Both the position numbers and the translations under genes were made by a program. Positions 63,690 through 64,000 of a stretch of 64,000 nucleotides of DNA are shown here, in pieces; position 1 is the stretch's first letter; the number at the start of each line of letters is the position of its first letter. Origin of the DNA: Spirometra erinaceieuropaei (Eukaryota; Platyhelminthes; Cestoda; Diphyllobothriidea; Diphyllobothriidae); the NCBI GenBank assembly GCA_902702965.1, contig CACRXP010001262.1:31486-95485 (forward strand). Direction: 5' to 3'. The notes beneath the pieces are model-generated. The model had not been told where the DNA came from, made no database searches, and worked only from the letters and a program-made list of their open reading frames with translations.

Positions 63690-64000
63690 GGTGGATAGAA
63701 GCGAAGAGACGAGTCCCAGGAAGTAGTCTTGAAGAAAGAGACACGATCGTTGGGACAAGACCTTAATTAGCCTGACGTTTCGGATTCCTGCTCGAACCCA
63801 TCATCAGAGACAAAAGCAGATACGGCTGGTTCATGCGCAAGAGGCTGCAGTATTTATAGGATGCAGTCGCCATGCTACCGCATACCTATGAACATTCACG
63901 GCTCCCCCTCGCCCCCTTCATCCGGGATCGTCACACTTGGTGTGCTAATTGTTTGATGGCCGACATTCGCGTCGTTGATTGTTGCAACGTCATCACACCA
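63690..64000 (-). mobile_element. Penelope-like element (lineage 1), 3' end; continues beyond the window
   Basis: The minus strand from 64000 runs through the Thr/Asn-rich C-terminal coding ('gatgacgttgcaacaatcaa', 'ggccatcaaacaattagcac'), 'catggcgactgcatcctata', the hammerhead-like stretch, and the terminal 'cgatcgtgtctctttcttca'. It matches 23740-24055. The coding body lies outside the window. Confidence 0.75.
63762..63817 (-). ncRNA. Hammerhead-ribozyme-like motif (core intact)
   Basis: The minus strand has CTGATGA (63807-63801), a GGGTTC/GAATCC stem with loop GAGCAG, GAAAC (63781-63777) and GTC (63776-63774), the same as 6644-6700. Flanks GCTTTTGTCT and AGGCTAATTAAGG can form stem I less completely than at 6.6 kb. 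Confidence 0.7.

Overview
The window looks like nuclear DNA of a flatworm with a large, repeat-rich genome, most plausibly a tapeworm of the diphyllobothriid kind. This is inferred from the repeat families: many Penelope-like elements (PLEs) ending in GIY-YIG domains, Ty3/gypsy elements with a tRNA-Trp primer site (CsRn1-like), RTE/CR1-type LINE ends, long trinucleotide microsatellites and TTAGGG-like tracts. The species cannot be named from the sequence alone. There is no bacterial-type gene organisation, and almost every open frame is a decayed transposon piece or a chance frame.

One host gene is recognised with confidence: an LTO1/ORAOV1 homologue on the minus strand at 61949-62431, intact as a single 160-codon frame and ending in Leu-Ser-Phe. 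A few other open segments (6.1-6.6, 7.8-8.1, 18.6-19.1, 46.7-47.0, 47.6-48.1, 55.0-55.4 kb) are unassigned.

Layout. 0-5 kb: LTR-like repeat, palindromic ~1-kb elements, SINE fragments and a small PLE. 6-9 kb: candidate exon, a decayed PLE on the minus strand with a hammerhead-ribozyme-like tail, and a second PLE with inverted ends. 9.5-11 kb: G-rich telomere-like tract, a dispersed repeat and a small inverted-repeat element with CCCTAA repeats. 11-15.6 kb: a head-to-tail array of truncated PLE copies with LINE tails between them. 15.5-22.3 kb: palindromic element, LTR-like repeats and PLE fragments. 22.7-24.1 kb: the longest PLE reading frame (358 codons) with an inverted terminal copy. 24.3-24.7 kb: LTR plus primer-binding site. 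26-28 kb: palindromic element and decayed PLE. 28.4-31.7 kb: gypsy pol remnant split by a second PLE lineage (sequence gap at 29024-29225). 31.7-36 kb: telomere-like element, PLE pieces and a LINE end. 36.4-36.9 kb: microsatellites. 38-41 kb: palindromic element, then a PLE whose reverse transcriptase is split by an inversion. 43-46 kb: palindromic composites with tRNA-like units, and tRNA-derived SINEs. 47-50 kb: telomere-like element, SINE pair and palindromic element. 51-54 kb: gypsy integrase end and several LTRs, one with a primer site. 55-59 kb: microsatellite, SINEs, telomere-like element and an RTE-like LINE with a zinc-finger end. 61.3-62.5 kb: tRNA-like SINE and LTO1. 63.7-64 kb: start of another PLE with an intact ribozyme-like core.

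How the parts relate: the region is a layered deposit of retroelements. PLE copies supply most of the protein-coding remnants. Non-autonomous elements (palindromic ~1-kb elements, telomere-repeat-bearing elements, tRNA-derived SINEs) outnumber anything able to move by itself. Boundaries of repeats were judged by eye by comparing copies inside the window, so ends are approximate.
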